DNA of 64,000 bases from JBBATK01 sp046297095 (GTDB lineage Bacteria; Bacteroidota; Ignavibacteria; Kapaibacteriales; NICIL-2), in contig JBKCNS010000018.1 of the NCBI GenBank assembly GCA_046297095.1, positions 1 through 64,000 of the forward strand, given 5' to 3'. Made by a program: the position numbers and the translations under genes. The notes beneath the pieces are model-generated. The model ran no database searches and was not told where the DNA came from. It saw only the letters and a list, made by a program, of their open reading frames with translations. This document shows positions 1 through 9,000 of this stretch, piece by piece (positions within the stretch are counted from its first letter, which is position 1; each line of letters starts with the position of its first letter).

Positions 1-690
1 GTTCTTGCGCTTGCGTTTTTTCTTGATGCCGTCTTCGCCAATCTCTTCGGTGCCATCGCCGGTGCCATCGTCGTCGGCTGCGCCGTCTTCAGCGGCTGCC
101 GTAGCGTCTGCGGTTACGGCCGCTGCCGGCACTTCCGTAGCGGGTGTGGAAGGTGCCGCGGCAACAGGTTCCGCAGCAGTCTGATCTGCGGGCAGAGCCG
201 ATGCTTGTTCGGATGCCTGGTCTGAAGCTTGCTCCGCAAGTTTCTCGGCTTGAGCCAAGGCTGCGGCAGCGTCAATTTTTGCTTGCTCGCGTTCCAAACG
301 CTCGCGCTCTAATGCTTGGCGTGCCTCGCGCTCTTTTTGCTCGCGTTCCTTACGCTCACGCTCGATGCGTTCGCGCTCCTGGCGATCGGCGGCATCGCGG
401 GCTTCCTGCTCCATGACGCGCTCTTGCTCGCGGCTGCGCAAAGAAACTGCTGCATCGGTTTTTCGTGCAACGGTTTTATGCTTTTCAATTTTCTCGCGCT
501 GCTTTTCTACAAGCTTCGCCTCTTTGCTGAATTTCTCGTACACCGCGTCCAGCATCTCGTCGCTGAGTTGCGATGTAGGTTTATTCTCAACAGAGAAACC
601 TTTGGTTTTCAGGAAGTCAACGATCTCGTCCTTACCTATGTTCAGTTGAGATGCAACTTTGAAAAGTTTGTTTTCTCTTTTTTCAGCCAT
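1..690 (-). CDS. infB: Translation initiation factor IF-2, N-terminal part (cut by window edge)
   Basis: The ATG lies at 688-690 and the frame stays open to the left edge, giving 230 residues. Residues 1 to about 50 resemble the IF2_N module (MAEKRENKLFKVASQLNI, then DEIVDFLKTKGF). A very charged Glu/Arg/Lys stretch follows at about 60-150, then an Ala/Gln/Glu-rich low-complexity linker, as expected before the GTPase core of IF-2, which would lie outside the window. IF-2 delivers initiator fMet-tRNA to the 30S subunit and promotes subunit joining. It follows nusA on the same strand after 71 bases that contain a hairpin. The rimP-nusA-infB order is widely conserved in bacteria and supports the call, although the diagnostic GTPase motifs are not visible here. 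Confidence 0.9.
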   Translation of the reverse strand, partial: MAEKRENKLFKVASQLNIGKDEIVDFLKTKGFSVENKPTSQLSDEMLDAVYEKFSKEAKLVEKQREKIEKHKTVARKTDAAVSLRSREQERVMEQEARDAADRQERERIERERKEREQKEREARQALERERLEREQAKIDAAAALAQAEKLAEQASDQASEQASALPADQTAAEPVAAAPSTPATEVPAAAVTADATAAAEDGAADDDGTGDGTEEIGEDGIKKKRKRKN

Positions 691-718
691 GGATACAAGC
701 CATTAATAAATAAAATGC

Positions 719-750
719 GCAAGGGGAAGACCACGCGGATCTTCCCTTGC
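719..750 (-). promoter_or_regulatory. Hairpin between nusA and infB, possible weak terminator or processing site
   Basis: The arms GCAAGGGGAAGA (719-730) and TCTTCCCTTGC (740-750) pair with one bulged G around a 9-base loop. On the minus strand the stem is followed by GCATTTTATTTATT, which is T-rich but interrupted. It sits between the nusA stop and the infB start. It could partly terminate transcription, stabilise the upstream mRNA or be an RNase site; the sequence does not decide which. Confidence 0.45.
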
Positions 751-761
751 TACCGACTCAT

Positions 762-2237
762 CTACTCGTTGTTGTCGTTGTTATCGCTCGGCGCTTCTTC
801 GTCTGCGGCCGAGGATTCCGACTGCTCATCATCGTCGTCGCTACCGGAGTCTGTGACCATATCGTCGAACAAATCACCGATTTCATCTTCGATGGATTTC
901 ACCGGAACATTATCCGGATCCAGAGACACTACCGCTGCGATAATCTTGTCGCTGATGTTGGATACTTCCGGCTCGTCGAACTCTTCAAGAATCAGAGCGC
1001 GAATCTCCATGAGTTTCTCCGGCGTCATACCCGGTATCTGCACAAGCGTTACGAGATCTGCAGAGAGGAACTCACGAGCGGTGTCGATGTGTGCCTCAAT
1101 AATGTTGTCGTACAACTCGCGGCCAATCTCTTCGCGGAATTCGATAAGCTCGATATCCTCGCCGCCTTCTTTGATAAGAGTAAGAGTATATCCGGTGATG
1201 CGCGATGCAAGGCGAACGTTCTGACCATTGCGACCAATTGCCAGTGAAACTTGATCATCGGGCACCACGACAGTTGCCGTACGAGCTTCGTTGTCCAGAA
1301 TAAGTTCCTTTACCTTCGCAGGGGATAGAGCTCGCTTGATAAAGTTCACGGGATCTTCGCTCCATTCGATAACGTCGATGTTCTCGTTGCCGAGTTCACG
1401 CACGATGGAGTGAATACGAATACCCTTCATACCAACGCAGGCACCTACAGGATCTACGCGCTCATCAAAGCTGACTACAGCCACTTTGGAGCGCTCACCG
1501 GGATCACGGGCAATAGCTTTGATCTCGATGATGCCGTCGAAGATTTCCGGAATTTCAATTTCAAACAAACGAGCAAGGAATTGATCGTCGGCGCGAGAAA
1601 GAATAATGTCCGGCATGCCGCTTGTGCCGCTGCGACGAACTTCTTTGATAATAGACTTGATAGCACTGTTCTTTTTGTATCGCTCATTGGGGATCTGCTC
1701 TTCGCGCGGCATGCGCATTTCGTGCTTGTCGTGCATCACCAGCAAATCGTTGCGACGAATCTGATACACTTCGCCAACGATCACTTCGCCAACCTTCTGC
1801 TCGTATTCGTTAAAGATGTTGTCCTTCTCTACGTCGCGAATACGCTGTGCAAGGGCCTGCTGCGCAAGAGTAATGATGCGGCGGCCGAATTCGGATCCGA
1901 TGTTCTCCAAAGAAATTTCTTCGATGTACTCATCGCCGATGTCGTACGACTCTTTGGATTTGGAGCTCACTTCCGCCAGCGAAACCTCGCGTGCTTCATT
2001 GAGAACAAACTTTACGATTTCGCGCGTGAGGTATATTTCAATATCGCCCTTCTCCATGTTCACGATGATGTCGAAGTTGGCGTCGTTGCCATATTTCTTC
2101 TTCACCATCATGCCAAGAGTCTCCTCGAGAAGACCCTGCAGGAGATCACGATCAATACCTTTTTGGCGAGCCATCTCGGCAAATGCCTCGATGATCACTT
2201 TTTTATCGAACTTCGGCGCAGCTTTACGTTTTGCCAT
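762..2237 (-). CDS. nusA: Transcription termination/antitermination factor NusA
   Basis: This 491-residue protein binds RNA polymerase and nascent RNA and modulates pausing, termination and antitermination in the cytoplasm. An N-terminal polymerase-binding domain occupies roughly residues 1-130. An S1 domain follows at about 135-200 (GEVIVGEVYQI). KH1 lies around 235-300 (VGACVGMKGIRI) and KH2 around 305-370 (DDQVSLAIGRNGQNVRLA); both carry GxxG-type loops. A helix-hairpin-helix-like segment (VQIPGMTPEKLMEI) follows. The protein ends in a very acidic Asp/Glu/Ser tail of about 50 residues, a lineage-specific replacement for the E. coli AR repeats. Start ATG is at 2235-2237. It lies 159 bases downstream of rimP and 71 upstream of infB, in the classic rimP-nusA-infB order. 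Confidence 0.97.
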   Translation of the reverse strand: MAKRKAAPKFDKKVIIEAFAEMARQKGIDRDLLQGLLEETLGMMVKKKYGNDANFDIIVNMEKGDIEIYLTREIVKFVLNEAREVSLAEVSSKSKESYDIGDEYIEEISLENIGSEFGRRIITLAQQALAQRIRDVEKDNIFNEYEQKVGEVIVGEVYQIRRNDLLVMHDKHEMRMPREEQIPNERYKKNSAIKSIIKEVRRSGTSGMPDIILSRADDQFLARLFEIEIPEIFDGIIEIKAIARDPGERSKVAVVSFDERVDPVGACVGMKGIRIHSIVRELGNENIDVIEWSEDPVNFIKRALSPAKVKELILDNEARTATVVVPDDQVSLAIGRNGQNVRLASRITGYTLTLIKEGGEDIELIEFREEIGRELYDNIIEAHIDTAREFLSADLVTLVQIPGMTPEKLMEIRALILEEFDEPEVSNISDKIIAAVVSLDPDNVPVKSIEDEIGDLFDDMVTDSGSDDDDEQSESSAADEEAPSDNNDNNE

Positions 2238-2272
2238 GGTGCTACCTACACGTTAAAATCTGTGAGTGAATA

Positions 2273-2296
2273 TTTCTGTTTCGATTTCTGTTTCGA
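2273..2296. repeat. Perfect 12-bp tandem duplication in the rimP-nusA spacer
   Basis: The unit TTTCTGTTTCGA occurs twice in a row in the 5' leader region of nusA. It is one of several short tandem duplications of 12-15 bp in this window. Confidence 0.8.
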
Positions 2297-2396
2297 TGTT
2301 TTCTTTTTGATTGCGTCGTTGCAATGCAGGAAATCGGGAAGGCGACGAGTGCGACAGATATTCGCACAGCACGTCTCTTCGCCCGTTTTCCTCGGA

Positions 2397-2864
2397 CTAC
2401 CGAAAAACTATTTCTACGGTTGAACTCGTGATAAGATCAAAGGGGATACGACGGGGTTCAGCGGGAGCCTTGCGTTTAGCCGATGGAACAAGAACGATAT
2501 CGTTCTCGGTTACTTCGGTCAGTACACCTGTTTCAACGTGATCGTCGGCACAGTGCACAGCAAGCGTGCGTCCTACGTGTTTGTCGTATTGCCAATTGAA
2601 AGTCAACGGGCGATCAACACCGGGTGATGATACGTCGAGCGTGTATACATCACTCAGAAATTTGTCGGTTTCGGCTTCTTCAAGAAGGGCTCGGTGAACT
2701 GATGAACAGTTGTCCAGAGTAACTCCCTGTCGATTATCAATAAAGAGGTCCAGAATCAAGCGGTGCTCGGTACCGCGGAGAGCAAAATCCACGAGCGTGC
2801 AGTTATGTTCCGCACACACGCGATGTATGATCTCTAAAGACTCTTCCGGGATCGTTCGTATCAA
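2397..2864 (-). CDS. rimP: Ribosome maturation factor RimP
   Basis: This 155-residue protein is the usual length for RimP, which assists maturation of the 30S subunit. The N-terminal alpha/beta domain (residues 1-75) contains the family pattern around LRGTEHRLILDLFIDNRQGV. The linker carries the hallmark SSPGVDRPL at about residues 79-87, and the C-terminal Sm-like domain follows. The start is a TTG at 2862-2864 reading M-I-R-T-I-P-E-E; no ATG gives a full-length protein and no clear Shine-Dalgarno is visible. It is the first gene of the rimP-nusA-infB operon, with a terminator-like hairpin directly in front of the start and a TATATTTG promoter element just upstream of that. Confidence 0.93.
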   Translation of the reverse strand: MIRTIPEESLEIIHRVCAEHNCTLVDFALRGTEHRLILDLFIDNRQGVTLDNCSSVHRALLEEAETDKFLSDVYTLDVSSPGVDRPLTFNWQYDKHVGRTLAVHCADDHVETGVLTEVTENDIVLVPSAKRKAPAEPRRIPFDLITSSTVEIVFR

Positions 2865-2877
2865 GATTCGATCGAAT

Positions 2878-2899
2878 AAAAAATGGGCGAGACGCCCAT
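2878..2899 (-). promoter_or_regulatory. rimP leader hairpin / attenuator-type terminator
   Basis: On the minus strand ATGGGCG-TCT-CGCCCAT forms a perfect 7-bp stem with a 3-base loop, followed directly by TTTTTT. It lies 14 bases upstream of the rimP start and just downstream of the predicted promoter, so it would end most transcripts inside the leader. Terminator-like hairpins in front of rimP are known from gammaproteobacteria (the rimP leader family). Assigning this one to the same idea is by position and shape only. Confidence 0.7.
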
Positions 2900-2919
2900 C
2901 AGATTGTCATAACCGAATG

Positions 2920-2927
2920 CAAATATA
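2920..2927 (-). promoter_or_regulatory. Candidate Bacteroidota-type -7 promoter element of the rimP operon
   Basis: The minus strand reads TATATTTG, an exact match to TAnnTTTG, the -7 consensus of the Bacteroidota primary sigma factor. A TTTG lies 15 bases upstream, shorter than the usual spacing of about 19-20. The implied start near 2913 gives a leader of about 50 nt that is almost entirely the hairpin at 2878-2899. Confidence 0.5.
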
Positions 2928-3123
2928 GCAAAAAGCCGCACCCAAATGAAATTTGCGCAGGCGGCCGCTCCCTCAAGGCCCCCGCGGAAGGTGCTATCTG
3001 CCGCAACTCGCTGTTTTTGACGTATATGGCCTGTTAAGGTGTGTTAATCGTATACCACGGAGTGTCTTTGTGCGTCTATTTTGGCTTAGTTGATATTAAA
3101 CGTTAACATACAGTCACTCGTAC

Positions 3124-5193
3124 ATGAATCGCTCATCGGTACTATCTACACGTATTATCACTGCAGCCCTGGCCTTTGCCATGTTGGGCCTGGTGGTGGC
3201 CCAAGCTCTGTTGGTTAGGAATTCTCTGGAGCTCAGCGATCAGTTGTTCCGCCAGCAGGTGCAGGAATCGCTGAGTACGGTGGCACGTAAACTGGAAGAT
3301 GCAGAGCACGTGGCCGATGCCGTGACCATTGCCGCGGCGCAGCATGCCGTGGACGAGCAGAACGCTTCGGCCGCAGAAATACCTAATCGCAAAGCCACAA
3401 TAGCAGCAGGCCGAGATGCGCGCAAAGAGTGCGAAGCAGAGCAGAAGCGGCAGCTCGACGCTGTGAACAGAGCGCAGAAAGCTCATAATGCACAACTGGC
3501 AAACCAAACCGGGCGGCAGCTTCGCGTACCTGTGGGCATTGAAGCACTGAACAGAGCAGCCAATGAAGCACGTGTATGGGATTCGGTGTTCCGACAAATG
3601 AGCGGGGGTTTGGATGTGGCATTCTCTAGTGTGGAACAGGAGTTGGAGCAGGCTCTTCGGACTATGGGCTCGCGGCGCTTTGTGTTTGATGTTCCGTCCG
3701 TGGATCCGTTCCCTGAGCAAGCTCCCGAGGTGCAAGTGACCATTGGCATTGGTGGTACCAGCGTGAATCTTGGCGGGAACGGCTCAGCCGATCGCCCGAT
3801 GCTCTACGGCAAGGAGTCGTCGTATTCGGTATCGGTGGGTAATCCGGCATCCATGCGATTTGGACGGCGATTCACCACGAATGCTGCCACGGCGAATGCC
3901 CGTCCGGATGTGATCCTGATACAGGAGCAAGCTGCAAATCAAGCTGCAAATCAAGCTGCAAATCAAGTACCTGACCGAGCGGCTCAGCAATCCGCATATC
4001 TCAATACCGAAGCCGTATCCTCGGCAAAGCGGAATCCTTCGCAAAGCTCCGATGCCGATGGAGATGGAGTGTACAATGTGCGTGCCCGAAACAAAATGTT
4101 GAACATCCGGCAGACAGTTCGAGATCTGCGGGAATTCACTCGCAACCTTGGCGAGCGTGTTTCTGCTCGAGTGGTAGACTCGGTGCTACTTCTTGAGTTC
4201 AGCGGGCGTAATCTTCCCACCGACTATGTGTTCGGAATCCGAGACGGTAGAAGCGCGCAGTTTATCTGCACCAAGAACGGCGTGCAGCCCGATGCGGCGG
4301 AGTCTGCCTACAGCACGGTGTTGTTCCCCGGAGATATTGTTCCGAAGAATCACACGCTGCACGTGAGCTTCCCCGGCAAGCGCGAGTATTTGATGAATAA
4401 GAACGCGGCGATATTGTCGTCGTCGGCGGTGTTCATGGCCATTATCGTCGGCTCGTTCGGCTGGACCATGCGGAATCTGAATCGCCACAAGAAAATCTCG
4501 GAGATGAAGTCCGATTTCATCAGCAACATGACACATGAACTCAAAACTCCCATTGCTACTATAGAGCTGGCCGCCGATGCCTTGCGCGATCCCGACGTAT
4601 CTGCCAGTGCCGATCGCGTGCAGAGATTTCTGGGTGTGATTCGCGAGGAGAATCATCGCTTGCGCTCGCAGGTGGAGCGTGTGCTGCAAGCAGCAAAGAT
4701 GGAGCGAGGAGAATTGATCTTGAATACTTCGCCCATAGACATTCACGACATCATCGAGGAATCTGCGGACGCTATAAAGCTGCAATTGGAATCTCGAGGA
4801 GGCGAGTTGCACACGGATCTGCGAGCGGATTCGCGCGTGGTATCCGGAGACGAAATGCACCTGCGAAATGTGGTGCTGAATCTGCTGGACAATGCCATCA
4901 AATACAGTACTGATGCGCCGTTCATCTCCGTAAGCACCGTGAACACGGGCACGCATGTTCGAATCGACGTTACAGATCGCGGCATTGGTATCAGCCGGGA
5001 AAATCAGAAGCGCGTGTTCGAGAGGCTGTACCGCGTACCTACCGGAAATGTTCACAACGTGAAAGGATTCGGGTTGGGATTGTCGTACGTGCAAGCCATA
5101 GCTGAAGCCCACGGAGGCACGGTAAGTGTGCAAAGCGAGGTGGGCACAGGAAGTACCTTTAGTGTGATTCTACCGTGCATGAGCGTGGCGTAG
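3124..5193 (+). CDS. Membrane sensor histidine kinase
   Basis: This 689-residue two-component sensor has a transmembrane helix near residues 10-32, a very long periplasmic region (about 33-427) and a second helix near 428-448. A HisKA domain follows with the phospho-acceptor His471 in the motif MTHELKTP. The HATPase domain shows the N box (NLLDNAIKYS), G1 (DRGIGI) and G2 (GFGLGLSYV). No HAMP or PAS domain is visible, so the second helix leads almost directly into HisKA. The periplasmic region is rich in Ala, Gln and Arg, probably partly coiled coil, and contains a triplicated QAAN repeat near 269-280. I do not recognise its sensor domain. The cognate regulator starts 72 bases downstream on the same strand. 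The signal sensed is unknown. Confidence 0.93.
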   Translation: MNRSSVLSTRIITAALAFAMLGLVVAQALLVRNSLELSDQLFRQQVQESLSTVARKLEDAEHVADAVTIAAAQHAVDEQNASAAEIPNRKATIAAGRDARKECEAEQKRQLDAVNRAQKAHNAQLANQTGRQLRVPVGIEALNRAANEARVWDSVFRQMSGGLDVAFSSVEQELEQALRTMGSRRFVFDVPSVDPFPEQAPEVQVTIGIGGTSVNLGGNGSADRPMLYGKESSYSVSVGNPASMRFGRRFTTNAATANARPDVILIQEQAANQAANQAANQVPDRAAQQSAYLNTEAVSSAKRNPSQSSDADGDGVYNVRARNKMLNIRQTVRDLREFTRNLGERVSARVVDSVLLLEFSGRNLPTDYVFGIRDGRSAQFICTKNGVQPDAAESAYSTVLFPGDIVPKNHTLHVSFPGKREYLMNKNAAILSSSAVFMAIIVGSFGWTMRNLNRHKKISEMKSDFISNMTHELKTPIATIELAADALRDPDVSASADRVQRFLGVIREENHRLRSQVERVLQAAKMERGELILNTSPIDIHDIIEESADAIKLQLESRGGELHTDLRADSRVVSGDEMHLRNVVLNLLDNAIKYSTDAPFISVSTVNTGTHVRIDVTDRGIGISRENQKRVFERLYRVPTGNVHNVKGFGLGLSYVQAIAEAHGGTVSVQSEVGTGSTFSVILPCMSVA
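3928..3963 (+). repeat. In-frame 12-bp tandem repeat (3 copies) inside the sensor kinase
   Basis: The unit CAAGCTGCAAAT is repeated three times and encodes QAAN three times in the periplasmic domain. It keeps the frame and probably varies in copy number between strains. Confidence 0.85.
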
Positions 5194-5252
5194 GGCCGTA
5201 AAGGTTGGCTAAGTACGATTAAGTGTGGCTAAGTAGTGAAATCACAGTGAGC

Positions 5253-5259
5253 AAGGAGA
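5253..5259 (+). promoter_or_regulatory. Shine-Dalgarno that decides the response-regulator start
   Basis: AAGGAGA at 5253-5259 abuts a first ATG at 5260, which is too close to be used. It is correctly spaced (6 bases) for the second in-frame ATG at 5266, so the regulator most likely begins M-Q-S-S-D-H. Confidence 0.6.
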
Positions 5260-5265
5260 ATGAGT

Positions 5266-6027
5266 ATGCAGAGTAGTGATCACAGCGGTGAAACGGATGT
5301 TGTAGTATCGCCCTTGGCAGAGGCCGCGCGACTATTGCTGGTAGAGGACGATGCCAATCTTGGTTCGGTGCTGTCGGAGTTCTTGCAGTTGAAGGGCTAC
5401 CACATCACTCTCTGCACAGACGGGGAACAGGGCGAAAAAGCATTCAAGCCCGGCCTGTTTGATCTGTGTGTGCTGGATGTAATGCTCCCCAAACAAGATG
5501 GATTCACCTTGGCCGAGCGCATTCGTGCCATTGATGCCAAGGTGCCTATACTGTTTCTTACCGCAAAGAGTTTACCCGAAGATCGCTTGCAAGGATTCGA
5601 GGCCGGTGCCGACGATTATGTTACCAAGCCCTTCAGCATCGACGAGCTTATGATGCGCATCAAGGCTATTCTTCGCCGCACCCAATCGGCGCAGCCGTTG
5701 CAGCCGCAAGCGAAGCGTTTTACCATAGGCAATTATAGCTTCGATGCCGAGCGCCGCATGCTTACTCAGGGCGCGGACTCGCGCACACTCACACACAAGG
5801 AATCCGAACTGCTGCGCATCTTGGCACGTTCCGTAGGCGAAGTGGTGCGGCGCAGCGATGCTCTTAAAGAAGTTTGGGGCGACGACAATTACTTCAATGG
5901 CCGCAGTATGGACGTATTCGTTACACGCTTGCGCAAGTACCTGAAGGATGATGCTCGTATCACTATTGTGAATGTGCACGGCTTGGGCTTCAAGCTTCAG
6001 ATATTCGACAGCCCGGAGCAGGCATAA
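5266..6027 (+). CDS. OmpR/PhoB-family response regulator
   Basis: This 253-residue DNA-binding regulator is the partner of the preceding kinase. The receiver domain covers about residues 20-135. It has the acidic pair in LLVEDDA, the phospho-acceptor Asp71 in VLDVMLPKQDG, the conserved Thr in LFLTAKS and the Lys in DDYVTKPFS. A winged-helix DNA-binding domain follows at about 150-250 (LTHKESELLRIL, then the recognition-helix region SMDVFVTRLRKYLKDD and the wing NVHGLGFKL). The start is placed at ATG 5266 because of the Shine-Dalgarno at 5253-5259. The 66 bases between kinase and regulator contain a repeated GGCTAAGTA but no terminator, so the pair is probably one transcript. Targets cannot be told from the sequence. 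Confidence 0.94.
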   Translation: MQSSDHSGETDVVVSPLAEAARLLLVEDDANLGSVLSEFLQLKGYHITLCTDGEQGEKAFKPGLFDLCVLDVMLPKQDGFTLAERIRAIDAKVPILFLTAKSLPEDRLQGFEAGADDYVTKPFSIDELMMRIKAILRRTQSAQPLQPQAKRFTIGNYSFDAERRMLTQGADSRTLTHKESELLRILARSVGEVVRRSDALKEVWGDDNYFNGRSMDVFVTRLRKYLKDDARITIVNVHGLGFKLQIFDSPEQA

Positions 6028-6098
6028 CAGCGGTTGTTGCTTGGTACGAGTGCGTCAGGATTCAGCGTGTGCCATCAACGCATCAGTGGATCCACGTA

Positions 6099-9000
6099 TC
6101 AATGAATCAAGGTAAACGGTAATGATCTGCGGTGCATGCCGTTTTGAATCACAAGCATGTATGCACCTTGACTCAACTCCCGGCACGAGAACACCGATTC
6201 GTGCTTGCCCGCCGGAACTGTACCGTCCACCACCACAGCCACTCTGTTACCATTTACATCATACACTTCTATACGCGTGTGCTGCTCGCCAATGGTTTCG
6301 TAGGCAATAGTACCGCGTCGAGACTGCGGATCCACTTGCAAGCGCATCAGCGTAAAGGTACCGCCCACATTCAGCAGGCGATCGGATAGGCGGCAAGAAC
6401 CTTCGATAGTAAGGGAGCCGTTTACCGGTGCTTCAGGAGTGAGTTCCGCGCTTGTAATCGACACACCGGATGTATCCACCGCCAGCGGCGTGCTGAGTAC
6501 ATCACCAAGCAGAACCGTGCCGTCGATATACCATGCTACGCCCTCGCTCTGCACACGAGTGCCGTTGCGTGCCGAGAGTCGAATGCCATTTGTGGTAGTC
6601 GATGCCGATGCGGTAAAGCCGCTCAGAGCAGGGCCCACACGCACTCCGCTTACCAGGAACAACGTGGGATTGTAATTCACCGTCACATCCGCAGCACTAA
6701 GAGCGCGCCCGTCAATGCCCGTACCTTTGATGTGCACGGGAATAGAATACTGCGTTCCAACAGTAGCAGTTTGATGATCCAGTTCAAAATGGAAGGGCAG
6801 TGGATTCACACCACCGGATTTTCCGTTGACAACGATGGTAACGAACACGGTGTCTTGGCATGGCTGACTGATGCTGAATGGTATCGTCACTTGATATCGG
6901 CCGGTGTCGGTGAGCAACACCACCACGTCGATAAAGGCTTCTTCCTGTGGCTGCAGAATCCCTTGAGTATTTGTAATAAGTGTATATGCAAAGGGCGGAT
7001 TTACTGCTACAAGTTGGCCAAGCGTGACAGGTACCGAGGAGGTATTGCGGAATCGCAAGGACCGTAGTACCCGAACTCCGGTATCGATAGTACCGATGTC
7101 TACCACGGTATCTTTCTTCAGCGTAGAACTCAATAGAATTTCCGCGCCCACAAAATCGGCAGTGATATTAATCTCTCGCTGCACTCCACATGGCTCGAAG
7201 CTAATGTACAGCTTGGCACTAAACGGTCCCGGAGGAACGGACGTGCCCGAAGCAAGAGACACAGTGAAGCTCTGCGAACCGCTGCCAAAGGTCTGACCGA
7301 TTTTTAAACTAGTGCTTAGCAGGGAAGAGGTGGAGCGAATATCCGTGATGGTTGCCAACGCTCCCGGCGTGGTAGTAACATCGATGGTGCCCGACTGCGT
7401 TTGCATGGCAACGCCATTACACGACGAAACAGTACCAAAGGTGAACGAGGGTGTAACGCTGCCCACGGAAACCTGACGACGCTCCCCGCTGTAAATGAAT
7501 CCCGAAACATCCAGGCAGGGCTGCGCGCTAAAAAGTACACGTTTGTTACTCACCGACTGGTATCCGTTTGGCGCGAAGCGCAAGGTGACGCGTATGGTTT
7601 GGGCCGCAGGTATCCGTAAGCTGCCACCTACAGGTACCTCCAAGATCTGCAGTGATGTTTCGCTCAGTTGATCCAAGAAGATATCTACCGCACTGGGGTT
7701 CGTAACATTGATGATGGTATCTCGAGACAGCGCTGAACAGGAATCCAGAGCATCGAACTTTAGAACCGAAACATCGGCGAGCAATTGCGGCAGTGTGAAC
7801 GACCCGCGAAGATTTACTTTCAGGGAGTCACTGCACGCTCCTGCCGTGTAGCGAATCACGCAGTCGCTCTTGCCGGTTTGAAAAGGATTGGAGTTGCTGC
7901 TGAAGGTAACGCGTACCACGCGCGACTCTCCTGCTGCCATTGCGAAGCCCGCTTTATCCGCGGCCGACACGCTGAACGGCGAAGGCACATCAATAGCGGT
8001 GATGGTAGTGGGCGACGACACCGTGATGATGATAGAGTCCTGAGCAGTGGGATTTGTACCGCAGAACGCATTGACGCCAAAGTCTTTACTGCTAACGTTT
8101 GTGGTTACGCCCGCGCCGGCACCGGGCTTGCGCCCGCTCAACGAGATAAGCTTTGTGATACCGCAGGGCTGAGCTATGATACTGATTGTCTGATTCAGGG
8201 CAGCAGAGCCGGTGGGGGTAAATCGAAGCACCAAGGTAGCCTGCTTGCCCGGCGCAAGCACCAAGGGGAAGGCCGGCGACACGATACTGAAATTCGTTGC
8301 CTCTATAGCCGTGAAGCGCAGAGTATCGGTGGCCGATGGATTCGACACACTCACGGTGCTGTTGTCTTTAAACGACTCACAGTCTTGTAGATCGGGAAAC
8401 GCAATTGCTGTGCCCGACAAAGCAAACTGAATATCCAATGGCTTGAGTGTAACAGTGTTCGAAACGGATGCGCATCCGGTTTGTGTGTTCACAACGCGCA
8501 CGGAATAATCACCTGCGGCTGTGGCCAAATAGCTTGCTGTGTTGGTGCCTGAAATAGGCGCTCCTCCCACCAACCACTCATACCGCCAATCGGCATTCAC
8601 GTTTGCCTGCAGAAGGGCTGTGGAGTCTTTGCACAAGCTCAGACTTTTAGGGAACACTTCCACAACCGGCAGAGCATTTACGGTAACATCAACAGAGTCG
8701 CTCAACACCAGGCAGCCCTGTGCATTGCGCAGCTTCAGGCGGTACCTCCCGGTGGTGCGCGCCGTAATGTTCAGGGAATTCTCGCCCGGAATGTCGGTGC
8801 CGTTGAGAGTCCATTGGGCTGTGAATCCGGGTTGTGGCGGCACGGATACGGCCAGAGATGATCCTTCGCAGAATACATTGGCACCTTTGGTGTATTGCAA
8901 TACAGGGCCGATACCCGATGGCTTCAGAACTTCGGCAAATGCACTGGCGGTTGTATTGTATTGTCTGCCACGGCTGGTGGTGGCTGCTGTACTTACACCA

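Noticed and set aside
1410..2423. 337-codon open frame antisense to nusA, and similar long antisense frames such as 4186-5133
   Set aside because: They lie wholly opposite strongly conserved genes, have no recognisable domains and arise from the codon bias of the sense strand.
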